Shown here piece after piece: positions 52,053-61,121 of a stretch of DNA of 64,000 nt (positions are counted from its first letter, which is position 1; each line of letters starts with the position of its first letter). A program made the translations under genes and the position numbers. The stretch spans positions 2,170,001 to 2,234,000 of the forward strand of contig CAWIOF010000002.1 in the NCBI GenBank assembly GCA_963837715.1, in the 5' to 3' direction. The stretch is from JANYLB01 sp963837715. Its GTDB lineage: Bacteria; Actinomycetota; Acidimicrobiia; IMCC26256; JANYLB01. Under the pieces are notes generated by a model. The model saw only the letters and a list, made by a program, of their open reading frames with translations, ran no database searches and was not told the origin of the DNA.

Positions 52053-52889
52053 ATGGGTGATCTCGGGGTCGACACCGCGGTCGAGGGTGGCGACGGCGCC
52101 TATGCGGCGTCGTTGTCACGCGACTGGGAGATCTGGGGGCCGATGGGCGGCTACGTCGCGTCGACGGCGTTGCGCGCGGCCGGCGCGCACACGAGCTTCC
52201 CGCGGCCGGCGAGCATCGTCGGCCACTTCCTGGGTGTCGCCGAGTTCGGATCCGTCGACATCACGACGACGACGCTCCGGAAGGCCAAGAAGGCCGAATC
52301 GGTCCGGGTCACGGTCTCACAACAGGGCAACCCGGTGTTCGAAGCGCTGGTCTGGGCAGTCGCCGACGACCTCGCGGCGCTGACCCACGAGGCGGTGGAA
52401 CCTCCTCCTGCAGCAGGCCGACCCCTCGACCACCCGACCGTGCTGGAACGCCTCGCCGCGGCAGGGATCGAACCCGATCCGCCCTTCCCGTTCTGGGACA
52501 ACTTCGACGAACGGCCGATCGAGTGGGAAGACGACTGGGAGCACCGCACCTCGGGTGAGCCGGTCTGGACCGCGTGGCTGCGGTTCGTCCCCGAACCCGA
52601 CACCCGCGACCCGTGGATCGACGCGGCGCGACTGCTGGTGCTCGTCGACATCGGCTCGTGGCCGTCGGTGGTGCGCCACCACGTCGACACCGCGGGGATG
52701 TACGCGCCGAGCATCGACCTCGCGTGTCACTTCCATCGGCTGCGGCCCGACTCGCCGTACCTCCTCGTGCACGGCACGTCGCCCAGCGGTGCCGACGGGC
52801 TCATCACCAGCCACCAGAGCGTCTGGGCCGACGACGGAACGTTCCTCGCCTCCGGGATCAGCCAGCTCCTCTGCCGCCCCGCCCGCTGA
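52053..52889 (+). CDS. Acyl-CoA thioesterase family protein (double hot-dog)
   Basis: TesB-like protein of 278 residues. ATG 52053 gives MGDLGVDTAVEGGDGAYAASLSRDWEIWGPMGGYVASTALRAAG; the WGPMGGYVAS helix is the hot-dog signature. The second half has DPWIDAARLLVLVDIGSWPSV (the conserved Asp of actinobacterial thioesterases) and SIDLACHFHRLRPDSPYLLVHGTS. It probably hydrolyses acyl-CoA esters in the degradative cluster. The stop is followed 2 bp later by a dispersed repeat. Confidence 0.86.
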   Translation: MGDLGVDTAVEGGDGAYAASLSRDWEIWGPMGGYVASTALRAAGAHTSFPRPASIVGHFLGVAEFGSVDITTTTLRKAKKAESVRVTVSQQGNPVFEALVWAVADDLAALTHEAVEPPPAAGRPLDHPTVLERLAAAGIEPDPPFPFWDNFDERPIEWEDDWEHRTSGEPVWTAWLRFVPEPDTRDPWIDAARLLVLVDIGSWPSVVRHHVDTAGMYAPSIDLACHFHRLRPDSPYLLVHGTSPSGADGLITSHQSVWADDGTFLASGISQLLCRPAR

Positions 52890-52891
52890 CC

Positions 52892-52973
52892 AGGAGAAGC
52901 AGCGGAGCGGGCGGACACCCCCGCACGGGACATGAACCGGTGAGCGATCGAGCCCGCAGAGCGGATTCGACCA
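52892..52973 (+). repeat. Dispersed GSIAHR-type intergenic repeat, copy 4
   Basis: 82 bp filling the gap between convergent genes: AGGAGAAGCAGCGGAGCGGG, CGGACACCCCCGCACGGGAC, ATGAACCGGTGAGCGATCGA, GCCCGCAGAGCGGATTCGAC, CA. One of the two best-preserved copies; it matches 9236-9318 (inverted) closely. Confidence 0.75.
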
Positions 52974-52977
52974 GCAA

Positions 52978-53652
52978 TCAGGTGACGCCGGCGAGGCCGT
53001 CGCCGACGAGCTTGGCGCCGATGATGACGAGCACGACCATCATGATCACGTTGCTGTGTTCGGCCATGAACTCCTGCATCGACGCGAGCGGCTTCGTCGC
53101 GGCGTCGCCGCCGAACACGTAGAACAGCACAGAACCCACGACGGTCAGGGACCCGATCGCGACGAACACCGCGATGGCGATCGCAGTGTCGGTGGTCCCG
53201 AGCCCGGCCTGGGCGATCGAACCCGACGCTGCGGCCGTGAGGGCGAGGTTCTTCGGGTTCGCCGCCGACAACGCGGCACCCAGTCCGAATGCACGGAGCG
53301 GGTCGACCTTGTCGATCGCGCTCATCCACTTCGGCATCGTCGGCTGCTCGCCCTTCTTCGGCCGCGAGCGCCACTGCCGGCCGGCCATGGAGAACAGGGC
53401 GAGCCCCAGCAACAGGGTGACCCAGTCGACGCTGTCGGACGCGCTGCTCCCGGGGTCGTCGGAGCCACCGGCGACGACCACCACGATCACGCTGACCACG
53501 ACGAGACCGAGGATCCAACCGACGGCGAACGCGGGCCCGTTCGACCGGGCGCGCGGCGTGCCGAGGATGAGGATCACCCCGACGATCGGGATCGGGCTGA
53601 GCGCGACACCGATCGCCGCGGGCAGGAACCCTCCGATTGCGTCCGTCAGCAT
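52978..53652 (-). CDS. GAP/LysE-like membrane transporter
   Basis: Membrane protein of 224 residues with six hydrophobic segments. ATG 53652 gives MLTDAIGGFLPAAIGVALSPIPIVGVILIL, the GVALSPIPI motif of GAP-family proteins (related to LysE and Sap exporters of actinobacteria). A polar cytoplasmic loop (RQWRSRPKKGEQPTMPKWMSAIDKVDP) is followed by GLGAALSAANPKNLALTAAA, where NPKN is the conserved NP-K element. Mycobacterial Sap exports glycopeptidolipids; the substrate here is not known. Convergent with the thioesterase. Confidence 0.85.
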   Translation of the reverse strand: MLTDAIGGFLPAAIGVALSPIPIVGVILILGTPRARSNGPAFAVGWILGLVVVSVIVVVVAGGSDDPGSSASDSVDWVTLLLGLALFSMAGRQWRSRPKKGEQPTMPKWMSAIDKVDPLRAFGLGAALSAANPKNLALTAAASGSIAQAGLGTTDTAIAIAVFVAIGSLTVVGSVLFYVFGGDAATKPLASMQEFMAEHSNVIMMVVLVIIGAKLVGDGLAGVT

Positions 53653-53774
53653 GCCGCGCCTCCACTCGGGTGAGCCACCGGCCCCGCCGGGGAGCGTAGG
53701 CGTGACCGCCCGGTCGACCGGGGACGTGCGACTCGACCGGTGCTCCCGATCCGGAACACGGATGCCGGGTCTCA

Positions 53775-53780
53775 TATATT
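53775..53780 (+). promoter_or_regulatory. Candidate -10 element upstream of the substrate-binding protein
   Basis: TATATT in an AT-rich patch (CTCATATATTCGCC), 33 bp before the ATG. No convincing -35 box is seen. The local drop in GC is striking for this genome. Confidence 0.35.
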
Positions 53781-53812
53781 CGCCGTTCGTTCCGAGTTCT
53801 CCAAGGAGTGGG

Positions 53813-55237
53813 ATGCATCGCGCGCGCACGGTTCGTACGGTTCGGCTGCTCGCCGTCGGGGCGGCGTTGGCCATCGTGTTCGCGGCCTGTGGCCGGCCGG
53901 CCGGTGAGGTCGACACGGCGGGCGACGCCGGCGAGTCGAGCTCGACCTCGAGCACCGTGGCGCAGGCCGAGACCACGAAGTCGAGTTCGTTCGGTTCCGT
54001 CGACGACGTGTGTCAGCCGGGAGAACCGACGGGCGCCCCGGCACAGGGCGTGACCGCCGACTCGATCCGCATCGCCACGGTCGCCGACCCCGGTGCCACG
54101 GCCCGCCCCGGACTGGACCAGGAGTTCTTCGACACGGCCGCGGTCTTCGCGAGCTGGTGCAACGACCGGGGCGGGATCAACGGCCGCTCGATCGTCGTCG
54201 ACGAGCGCGACGCTGCGCTCACGAACTACAAGCCGGTCGTGCTCGAAGCGTGCAAGGACGACTTCTTCATGGTCGGCGGCGGGGCCGTGTTCGACAACAC
54301 CGGCACCGAAGACCGCCTCGACTGCCTGCTCCCGAACGTCGCGGGCTACGTCGTGACTCCCGAGGCCGCGGGCTCCGACCTGCAGGTGCAGCCGCTCCCC
54401 AACTCGAACTCGGTCAAGCCGATCGGCGACTTCAAGTGGCTCGCGAAGAAGTTCCCGGGGTCGCAGGAGCACGTCGGCATCCTCGCCGCCGGGATCCCCG
54501 CGACCACGAGCATCGCGAAGCAGGACGCCGAGATGCTCGGTGCCTCCGGCTTCACGATCGTGTACGACGACCAGTACCCGGTGACCGGGCCCACGAGCTG
54601 GGCCCCCTACGTGCAGTCGCTCAAGGACAAGGGCGTCGAGGGGCTCGTCTGGCTCGGCGAACCCGAGAACCTGGCCAAGTTCGAGCAGGCGCTCGTCGAC
54701 GCCGACGTCGAGCTCGACTGGGTCCGCACCGACCCGAACCACTACGACCAGAGCCTCCTCGACGTCGGTGGCCCGGCGATCAAGAACACCTACATCAACT
54801 CGGCGATCGTCCCCTTCGAGGAGGCCGGCGCGAACCCCGCGGTGCAGCAGTACCTCGACGCGTTCGACGAGTACCTCCCGAACGGGAAGGCGCGCGCGTA
54901 CCTCGGCATGCAGGCTTGGTCGGCGTGGGTGTTGTTCGCGAAGGCGGCCGGCGCATGTGGGAATGACCTCACGCGCCGGTGCGTGTACGACAACCTGCTC
55001 TCGGTCAAGGAATGGGACGGTGGCGGTCTCCACGCCCCCACCGACCCGGGCGGCAACCGGCCCACCGAGTGCTTCACCGTGATCTCGGCCGAGAAGGGGA
55101 AGTTCACGCTGGTCGACGTCGACCCGAACGACGGCGTGTTCCAGTGCTCGAAGAAGAATCTCTTCACCCTCACCGGCGACTACGGCCGTGGACTCACGCT
55201 CGCCGACGTCGGCAAGCGCCTCAAGGATCTGCAGTAG
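53813..55237 (+). CDS. ABC transporter substrate-binding lipoprotein (LivJ-like)
   Basis: Lipoprotein of 474 residues, start set by AAGGAG 7 bp before ATG 53813. The signal ends in a lipobox IVFAAC with Cys26 as lipidation site, followed by a Ser/Thr-rich linker to about residue 60. The rest is a type I periplasmic-binding fold (Peripla_BP_6): GVTADSIRIATVADPG, FFDTAAVFASWCNDRGGINGRSIVVDERDA, VGGGAVFDNTG, HVGILAAGIPATTSIAKQDAEMLGASGFTIVYDDQYPV and CVYDNLLSVKEWDGGGLHAPTDPGGNRPT. It probably binds branched amino acids or small carboxylates. No transporter permease or ATPase of this class is adjacent. Confidence 0.9.
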   Translation: MHRARTVRTVRLLAVGAALAIVFAACGRPAGEVDTAGDAGESSSTSSTVAQAETTKSSSFGSVDDVCQPGEPTGAPAQGVTADSIRIATVADPGATARPGLDQEFFDTAAVFASWCNDRGGINGRSIVVDERDAALTNYKPVVLEACKDDFFMVGGGAVFDNTGTEDRLDCLLPNVAGYVVTPEAAGSDLQVQPLPNSNSVKPIGDFKWLAKKFPGSQEHVGILAAGIPATTSIAKQDAEMLGASGFTIVYDDQYPVTGPTSWAPYVQSLKDKGVEGLVWLGEPENLAKFEQALVDADVELDWVRTDPNHYDQSLLDVGGPAIKNTYINSAIVPFEEAGANPAVQQYLDAFDEYLPNGKARAYLGMQAWSAWVLFAKAAGACGNDLTRRCVYDNLLSVKEWDGGGLHAPTDPGGNRPTECFTVISAEKGKFTLVDVDPNDGVFQCSKKNLFTLTGDYGRGLTLADVGKRLKDLQ

Positions 55238-57173
55238 GCGGAGCCACACCAGGGGCGCCCGCACGAGGGAGCCCTGCCGTCACGACCTCACGGAGGAACG
55301 CACACGCGTCGTCGTGGCTGACGGTTCGGCGCATGGGCGGCATGGCACGGAGCAACACGCTCCGGTAGTCCTTGGTTGCGAGCCGCCGGTCGAGCACGCA
55401 GATGACCCCCCGATCGCTCGTGGACCGGATGAGTCGGCCGGATCCCTGGGCGAGAATCAGGGCAGCGTCGGGGAGGTCGACGGCGAAGAACGGGCTCTCG
55501 CCGTCGCGTTGGGCGAGCTCGCGTCGGGCCGACACCATCGGGTCGTCGGGGCGCGCGAACGGGATCCGGTCGATCACGACGAGCACGCACGACACGCCGG
55601 GAACGTCGATCCCCACCCAGAAGCTCCGCGTCGCGACCAGGCACGAGGTCTCGTCGCCGACGAACGTCTCGATCAGGGTCCGCTTGGATCCCTCACCCTG
55701 GGCGAGGATCGTGTGGTCGCGACACCTCGCGGAGATGGGCGGCGATGCGTGCGACCGCGGCGTTCGAGGTGCACAGCACCAACGTGCGCCCGCCGGCGAC
55801 CTCGACGAGCGCGGCGATCTCGGCGTCGGCCGCGTCGGGCCAGCGCGGGTCGTTCGGCTCGGGGAGCGCACGCGGCACGTAGAGGAGACCCTGTTCCCGG
55901 TAGTCGAAGGGTGACGCCACCCGCAGCGCCTCGGTATCCGAGCCCGGGGGGCTTCGGACCTCCTGTCCGGGGCAGCGTCCGGGTCGAGACCGACCCGGCG
56001 GGCCAGCGGTTCGAACCGATCACCCGCGCCCATCGTCGCCGACAGGAGCACGACGGCGCGTCGGGTGAAGAGGCGCTTGGCCATCAGCGCTCCGGGGTCG
56101 ACCGGTGCGACCTTCATGGCCCGGCGCCCGTCGACCCACACGACGTCGCCCTCCGCGGGACTCGCCATGCGGGCCAACGTCTCGCGGCGCGCGCCGGCGA
56201 GCTTGACCGCCTGGGCGGCCTCGGTGCTGGCGTCGTCCTTGGGAATCGTCGCGCTCGCATCGGCGATCCGCTGCGCCGCACCGTTCAGCGCGTCGAGCAA
56301 CGCGTCGTCGGGGTCGACCACCCGGCCGTCGATCTGGGAGAAGAGGCGTTCGAGCGTGTCGGCCTGGTGCCCGATCGCCTCGGTGGTGGTCCGCGACGCG
56401 CCGACACGACCCAGCTGACTCGCGAGGGCCTTGAGGCCCCGGGGCGACAGCTCGGCCCCGAGTGCGCTCGCGGCGATGTCGGCGAGCGCATGGGCTTCGT
56501 CGAAGACGACGACATCGTGATCGGGGAGCACCTGTCCCTCACTCGCGAGGTGCGCGCAGTAGAGCGCGTGGTTCACCACGAGGACGTCGGCTTCCTCGGC
56601 CACGGCACGGGCCAACACCGCGAAGCACACGTCGCCGCGATGACACGACGAAGCGCCCGGGCACTCCCCCGCACTGCAGCTCACGGCGTCGATCGCCACG
56701 TTCGAGACCGGGCCGCAATGGGCTTCGACCTCCGACAGATCTCCCGTTGCGGACGCGTCGGCGAACTCGTCGAGCTTGGCCATCTCGTCGTCGAAACCGG
56801 GGTGGGGGCGGGTCTCGAACAGGGCGTCGCCCCCGAGCGCGACATCGAGCTTCGCCCGACACAGGTACTGACCCCTGCCCTTCAGCATCGCGGCCCGGAA
56901 GGTCCCACCCGCCCGCTGGACGAGCGGGATGTCGCTGCGCCAGAGCTGGTCCTGGAGGGCGATCGTCGCCGTCGCGATGACCGTCTTCGCCCCGCTCGTC
57001 ACGACCGGCGCCAGGTAGGCCAGGGTCTTCCCCGACCCGGTGGGCGCCTCGGCGACCAGGTGCGTGCCGACGGAGATGGTCTCGTCGATGGCCCGGGCGA
57101 GTTCGACCTGCCCGGTCCGCTCCTCCCCACCGAGCAGATCGACCGCGGCGCGCAGCAATCCGTCGGAGTCCAC
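55221..57173 (-). pseudogene. DinG-type ATP-dependent helicase (two compensating frameshifts)
   Basis: XPD/DinG-like DNA helicase of about 650 residues. Walker A EAPTGSGKTLAYLAP, TATIALQDQL, the four Fe-S-type Cys (YLCRAKL, CSAGECPGASSC), Walker B VVFDEAHALAD, LLSATMGAGDRF and the late ILAQGSGRLIRS motif VI. Between about 55960 and 55715 the main frame turns to nonsense, while another frame reads VASPFDYREQGLLYVPRALP and RTLVLCTSNAAVARIAAHL, the expected motif IV region. A lost G near 55959-55964 and a gained base near 55715 explain this. The 3' end overlaps the convergent lipoprotein gene by 17 bp. Confidence 0.88.
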
Positions 57174-57258
57174 CGACCGACGCTACCGGCCCCGACCTCC
57201 GATCGAAGTCTCCCCCGCCCCCGCCCCCACGTCACGCCGCCGGCCCCACGTCAGGTTC

Positions 57259-57293
57259 GGCGCGTTCCGGTCGTATGCGGACCGAAACGCGCC
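57259..57293. other. Inverted repeat in a divergent intergenic region
   Basis: GGCGCGTTCCGGTC (57259-57272), loop GTATGC, GGACCGAAACGCGCC (57279-57293): a stem of about 14 bp with one mismatch. It lies between the helicase gene (minus) and the glycosyltransferase gene (plus), so it could be an operator or transcript hairpin. No T-tract. Confidence 0.5.
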
Positions 57294-57366
57294 GATCTCA
57301 CCGGTCGTCGCCCATCGAGGCCCGGGAACGCTCAAGCAGAAGCATGCACGGGTCGATTCGTGGTCC

Positions 57367-59086
57367 ATGGCTGGTTCGGCGGCGCAAGCGGAGGATTCGG
57401 CGCGCTCGGCGCTCGTCGACCCCGTCGCGCCCGAGCTCGAGCCGGAGGTCGTCCCCGAGCCTGCGCCGTGGGACCCACCCGAAGCGCCTCCCTCCCGGAC
57501 CCGACGCCGGCGCCTCGCCGGCGCGCTCGCCGGTGCCCCGGGTGTCGCGCTCGTCGCCGTGATCGTGGGAATCGCCGCCGCGGTGTTCGCCTCGCAGCAC
57601 GACCTGATGATGCTCTACGCAGACGCGCGGTCACACCTGACCATCGCCCGACGGCTCATCGACGGTCCGAACCACGGCATCGTGCAGCTCGGGACGGTGT
57701 GGCTCCCGGTCCCGCACATCGTGCTCATCCCGTTCGTCGCCTCGCGGTGGTTGTGGCACACGGGCGTCGCGGCGATCCCGGTCGACATCGCGTGCCTCGT
57801 GATCGAGGCGCTCGCGATCTTCTCCCTGGTCCGCACGATCACGCGGGTTCGGTGGGCTTCGTGGATCGCGGTGGCGCTGCTCCTGACCAATCCGTCGGTC
57901 CTCTACATGCACACGACGGCGTTGACCGAGCCGGTGCTGTTCGCGGCGCTCCTCGCGACCACGGCGATGCTGGCCAAGTGGATCGCGGACGCGAAGCCGT
58001 GGTCGGGCGGCGAGATCGCGGTCTACTGCGGCCTCCCCGCTGCGGTCGCGGTGCTGTCTCGCTACGACGGCTGGGCGTTCGTCGCCGCCGCCGGCGTGTT
58101 CGTCTTCGTTGCCGCGCAGGTTCGCTGGCACCAGTGGCGGTACTCGCTCCACATCAGCCGCTGCTTCGCGACCCCACCGGTGATCGCCGCCGGGTGGTGG
58201 ATGTGGTTCAACTGGGTGAACTTCGGCGACCCGCTCGAGTTCCAGCGGGGTGTGTACTCCGCGCAAGCGCAACAGGAACTGCTCGCCCGGACGGGTCAGC
58301 TGCCCGACATGCACGACCTCCCGAGCAGCCTGCACACGTACGCGTCGTCGATGTGGCAGGGCGCGGGATGGTTGCTCCTCGGTGCCGCGATCGTCGGGAT
58401 GGTGCTCTGGGCGTGGCGGGGTCACCGCTCGTTGCCCGGCCTCACGCCCTGGCTCCTCGTCGGGGTGCCGTTCGGGTTCTACGTCCTCTCGCTCTACACC
58501 GGCCAGGCCGCGCTCCGGCTCGACGAGGCCAACGGTCAGTCGATGTTCAACCTGCGGTACGGCGTCGAGATGGTGCCCGGGCTCGCGGTGTTCGTCGCGC
58601 TCGGCGCGTTCGTGATCGCCGGCCGACCGAAGACGCAACTCGGGTCGCGAATGGCGGGTGGTCGTGGGGCTCTCCGCCATCGTGCTCGTCGGATTCCAGG
58701 CCGCGGCCTGGTGGCCCGAGTGGCGTGAGATCCCCGTCGTGAAAGAGGGCCTGAGCCAACGGGCGGCCGGCGCGGGCCAGTACGCGGCCGCGGAGTGGAT
58801 GGCCGAGAACTCACGGAACGGGCGGATCGCAATCGACGACTCCGTCAACCCCAACCTGCCGGTCATCGACGCCGACCTCGACCGGGTTGCCGCACCGTTC
58901 TCGGGCCCGCGGTGGAAGCGGACATTGCGCGATCTCACGCTCGCCGAATGGCTCTACGTCGACACCGCGAACCCCCAGGACGAGATCGCACGAGCCATCG
59001 CCCGCGACCCCGGCTTCGACGACGAGTTCGTGCTGCGCCACGAATCGGGGAACGCGCGGGTGTACCAACGCCGGAGCAACCCGTGA
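57367..59086 (+). pseudogene. Membrane glycosyltransferase, GT-C/ArnT-like (frameshifted)
   Basis: About 572 residues when joined, start ATG 57367. After a Pro/Glu-rich N-terminus there is TM1 (VALVAVIVGIAAAVFA), then LMMLYADARSHLTIARRLIDGPNHGIVQLGTVWLPVPH, the GT-C first loop with acidic residues, and about eight more helices. The frame shifts at the GGG of ATGGCGGGTGG (58656-58658); after removing one G it continues VVGLSAIVLVGFQAAAWWPEW (last TM) and a soluble end AAEWMAENSRNGRIAIDDS, as in extracytoplasmic domains of this class. It overlaps the next gene (GTGA). Likely transfers a polyprenyl-linked sugar outside the membrane. Confidence 0.85.
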
Positions 59087-61044
59087 GCCCCGCGAGTGGC
59101 GCCGCCGCGAAGCAGCAACTGACTCGGCAACGGCTGGGCGACGTATTGGTCGCGCGCGGCACGATCACCCGACAGCAGCTGGCCGAGACGCTCGAGCGTC
59201 AACAGCGCGCCGGCAGCCGACTCGGCCGCGAGCTGAGTGCGCACGGCGACGTCTCACGACTCGACCTGTTCCACGCCCTGGCCGAGGTCTGGGGGCTTCC
59301 CTTCGTCGACCTCATCGCCGATCCGCCGAACGAGGAGTTGCTGCAGATCGTGGGCTCCGAGACCATGCTGCGCGACCACTGGGTTCCCCATCACCTCGAG
59401 GGCGGCGACGATCCGAAGGCCGGGCCGCGGCGGGCGGTGGTCGCCACGGCCGAGGAACCGAACGAGGATCTCGCCGACCGCATCTGCGACGCGATCGGGG
59501 TCCCCGAGGTGCGGTTCCTCGCCACGACCGACTGGGACGTCGACCAGGCCGTGTTGCTCGGTTGCCAGGACGAGCTCGTCGCGGAAGCGGCCTACGGGCT
59601 CGCGGCGCAGCGACCGGAGCTCTCGGCCGACACCGGGTGGGCGCGGTGGCAGCGGATCGGGATCGTTGTCGCGCTGGTGCTGCTGGTGGTCTCGGCGATC
59701 GCGCGCCCGAGCGAGACACTCGTCGTCTCGCTGGTCGCGATCAACCTCATGTTCTTCGTCGGGGTCGTGTTCAAGCTCGCGGCCTGCAGCGTCGGCATGG
59801 TCCACCTGAGCCGTCTCCGGCGCGCGCACGACCCCCGGAGCGGCGCCCGGCCGATCGCCAGCGTGCCGCGCCTCGCCGACGACGAGCTCCCCGTGTTCAC
59901 GATCCTCGTGCCCGCGTACCGCGAGGCGAACGTCGTGTCGAAGGTGATCGAGCACGTCCGCGAGCTCGACTACCCGATGTCGAAGCTCCAGGTGCTGCTG
60001 CTCATGGAAGCCGACGACGACGAGACGATCTCTGCCGCGAAGATCGCCCGACCGCCCGACTGCGTCCGCTTCGTCGTGGTCCCGCCATTCGGTCCCCAGA
60101 CCAAGCCGAAGGCGTGCAACGTCGGGCTCGCGCTGGCCGAGGGCGAGTTCCTCGTGATCTACGACGCCGAGGACCGCCCCGAGCCGGGTCAGCTCCGCGA
60201 GGTCGTGAGCCGCTTCGCCGAGACCGGCGACGACGTCGCGTGCTTCCAGGCACGCCTGAACTACTTCAACGCCCGCGAGAACATCCTCACGCGGATGTTC
60301 ACCCTCGAGTACTCGATGTGGTTCGACACGATGCTTCCCGGCCTCGACGCGTGGAAGCTCCCGATCCCGCTCGGAGGAACCTCGAACCACTTCCGGGTCG
60401 CGGCCCTGCGCGATCTCGGAGCCTGGGATCCGTACAACGTGACCGAGGACGCCGACCTCGGCATCCGGGCATCGGCCCAGGGAATGAGCGTCGGCATCAC
60501 CGAGTCGACGACCTGGGAAGAGGCGTGCTCGGAGTGGAAGGCCTGGATCCGCCAGCGCACCCGGTGGATCAAGGGGTACATGGTCACCGCCCTCGTCCAC
60601 ACCCGTCGACCGCGCACGCTCTGGCACGAGACCGGCTGGCGGGGCTACGTCGGGTTGATCGGCCTGATCGCAGGGACCCCTGCGATGTTCCTCGCGTGTC
60701 CGCTCGTCTGGGGCTTCTGGCTCTACACGTTCCTCGGCGGATCAGTCGCCGGCTTCCACCTCCCCGGTTGGGTGCAGACCGCCACGACCGCGAACCTGAT
60801 CATCGGGAACGGCGCCATGATCGTGCTCGGCGCGCTCGCGGCGTGGCGACGACGTGCCTACGACCTCATGCCGTTCTCACTGCTGAACCCCGCCTACTGG
60901 ATCCTGCACTCGATCGCCGCGTGGCGCGCGCTGTGGCAGCTCGTCTTCAACCCGTCGCACTGGGAGAAGACCCCGCACGGCATCGTCCACGGCCCAGAGG
61001 CGCACCAGAGCCGGCGGACAGCGGGCGCGGACCGTGCTGGGTGA
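59083..61044 (+). CDS. Family 2 glycosyltransferase with N-terminal MshEN (GspE_N) domain
   Basis: Protein of 653 residues, GTG 59083 overlapping the upstream stop. Residues about 14-80 form an MshEN domain: RLGDVLVARGTITRQQL, then SRLGRELSAHGDVSRLDLFHALAEVWGLPFVDL, the paired RLG motif that binds c-di-GMP in this family. Two TM helices (residues about 195-245) precede a processive-type GT2 domain: TILVPAYREANVV, YDAEDRPEP (DxD region), TEDADLGIRA and RQRTRWIKGY (QxxRW). Three or more C-terminal helices follow. Predicted c-di-GMP-controlled polysaccharide synthase, reminiscent of NfrB (which has MshEN at the C-terminus) and XagB. The last residues are supplied by a dispersed repeat. Confidence 0.9.
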   Translation: MSPASGAAAKQQLTRQRLGDVLVARGTITRQQLAETLERQQRAGSRLGRELSAHGDVSRLDLFHALAEVWGLPFVDLIADPPNEELLQIVGSETMLRDHWVPHHLEGGDDPKAGPRRAVVATAEEPNEDLADRICDAIGVPEVRFLATTDWDVDQAVLLGCQDELVAEAAYGLAAQRPELSADTGWARWQRIGIVVALVLLVVSAIARPSETLVVSLVAINLMFFVGVVFKLAACSVGMVHLSRLRRAHDPRSGARPIASVPRLADDELPVFTILVPAYREANVVSKVIEHVRELDYPMSKLQVLLLMEADDDETISAAKIARPPDCVRFVVVPPFGPQTKPKACNVGLALAEGEFLVIYDAEDRPEPGQLREVVSRFAETGDDVACFQARLNYFNARENILTRMFTLEYSMWFDTMLPGLDAWKLPIPLGGTSNHFRVAALRDLGAWDPYNVTEDADLGIRASAQGMSVGITESTTWEEACSEWKAWIRQRTRWIKGYMVTALVHTRRPRTLWHETGWRGYVGLIGLIAGTPAMFLACPLVWGFWLYTFLGGSVAGFHLPGWVQTATTANLIIGNGAMIVLGALAAWRRRAYDLMPFSLLNPAYWILHSIAAWRALWQLVFNPSHWEKTPHGIVHGPEAHQSRRTAGADRAG

Positions 61045-61076
61045 GCGATCGAGCCGGCGGCGGGAAGCCGACCATC
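61007..61076 (+). repeat. Dispersed GSIAHR-type intergenic repeat, copy 5
   Basis: About 70 bp: AGAGCCGGCGGACAGCGGGC, GCGGACCGTGCTGGGTGAGC, GATCGAGCCGGCGGCGGGAA, GCCGACCATC. The first half codes for the C-terminal residues of the glycosyltransferase; its TGA lies within the repeat. Confidence 0.65.
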
Positions 61077-61121
61077 AAGCCCGAGGCGCACGCCGCGAAG
61101 TCGCACTGAGGCGCTCACCGT

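Noticed and set aside
52727..55264. Open frame of 845 codons on the minus strand containing an AGSIAHR peptide
   Set aside because: Spans the dispersed repeat and is antisense to the lipoprotein gene; the shared peptide comes from the repeat, not from protein homology.
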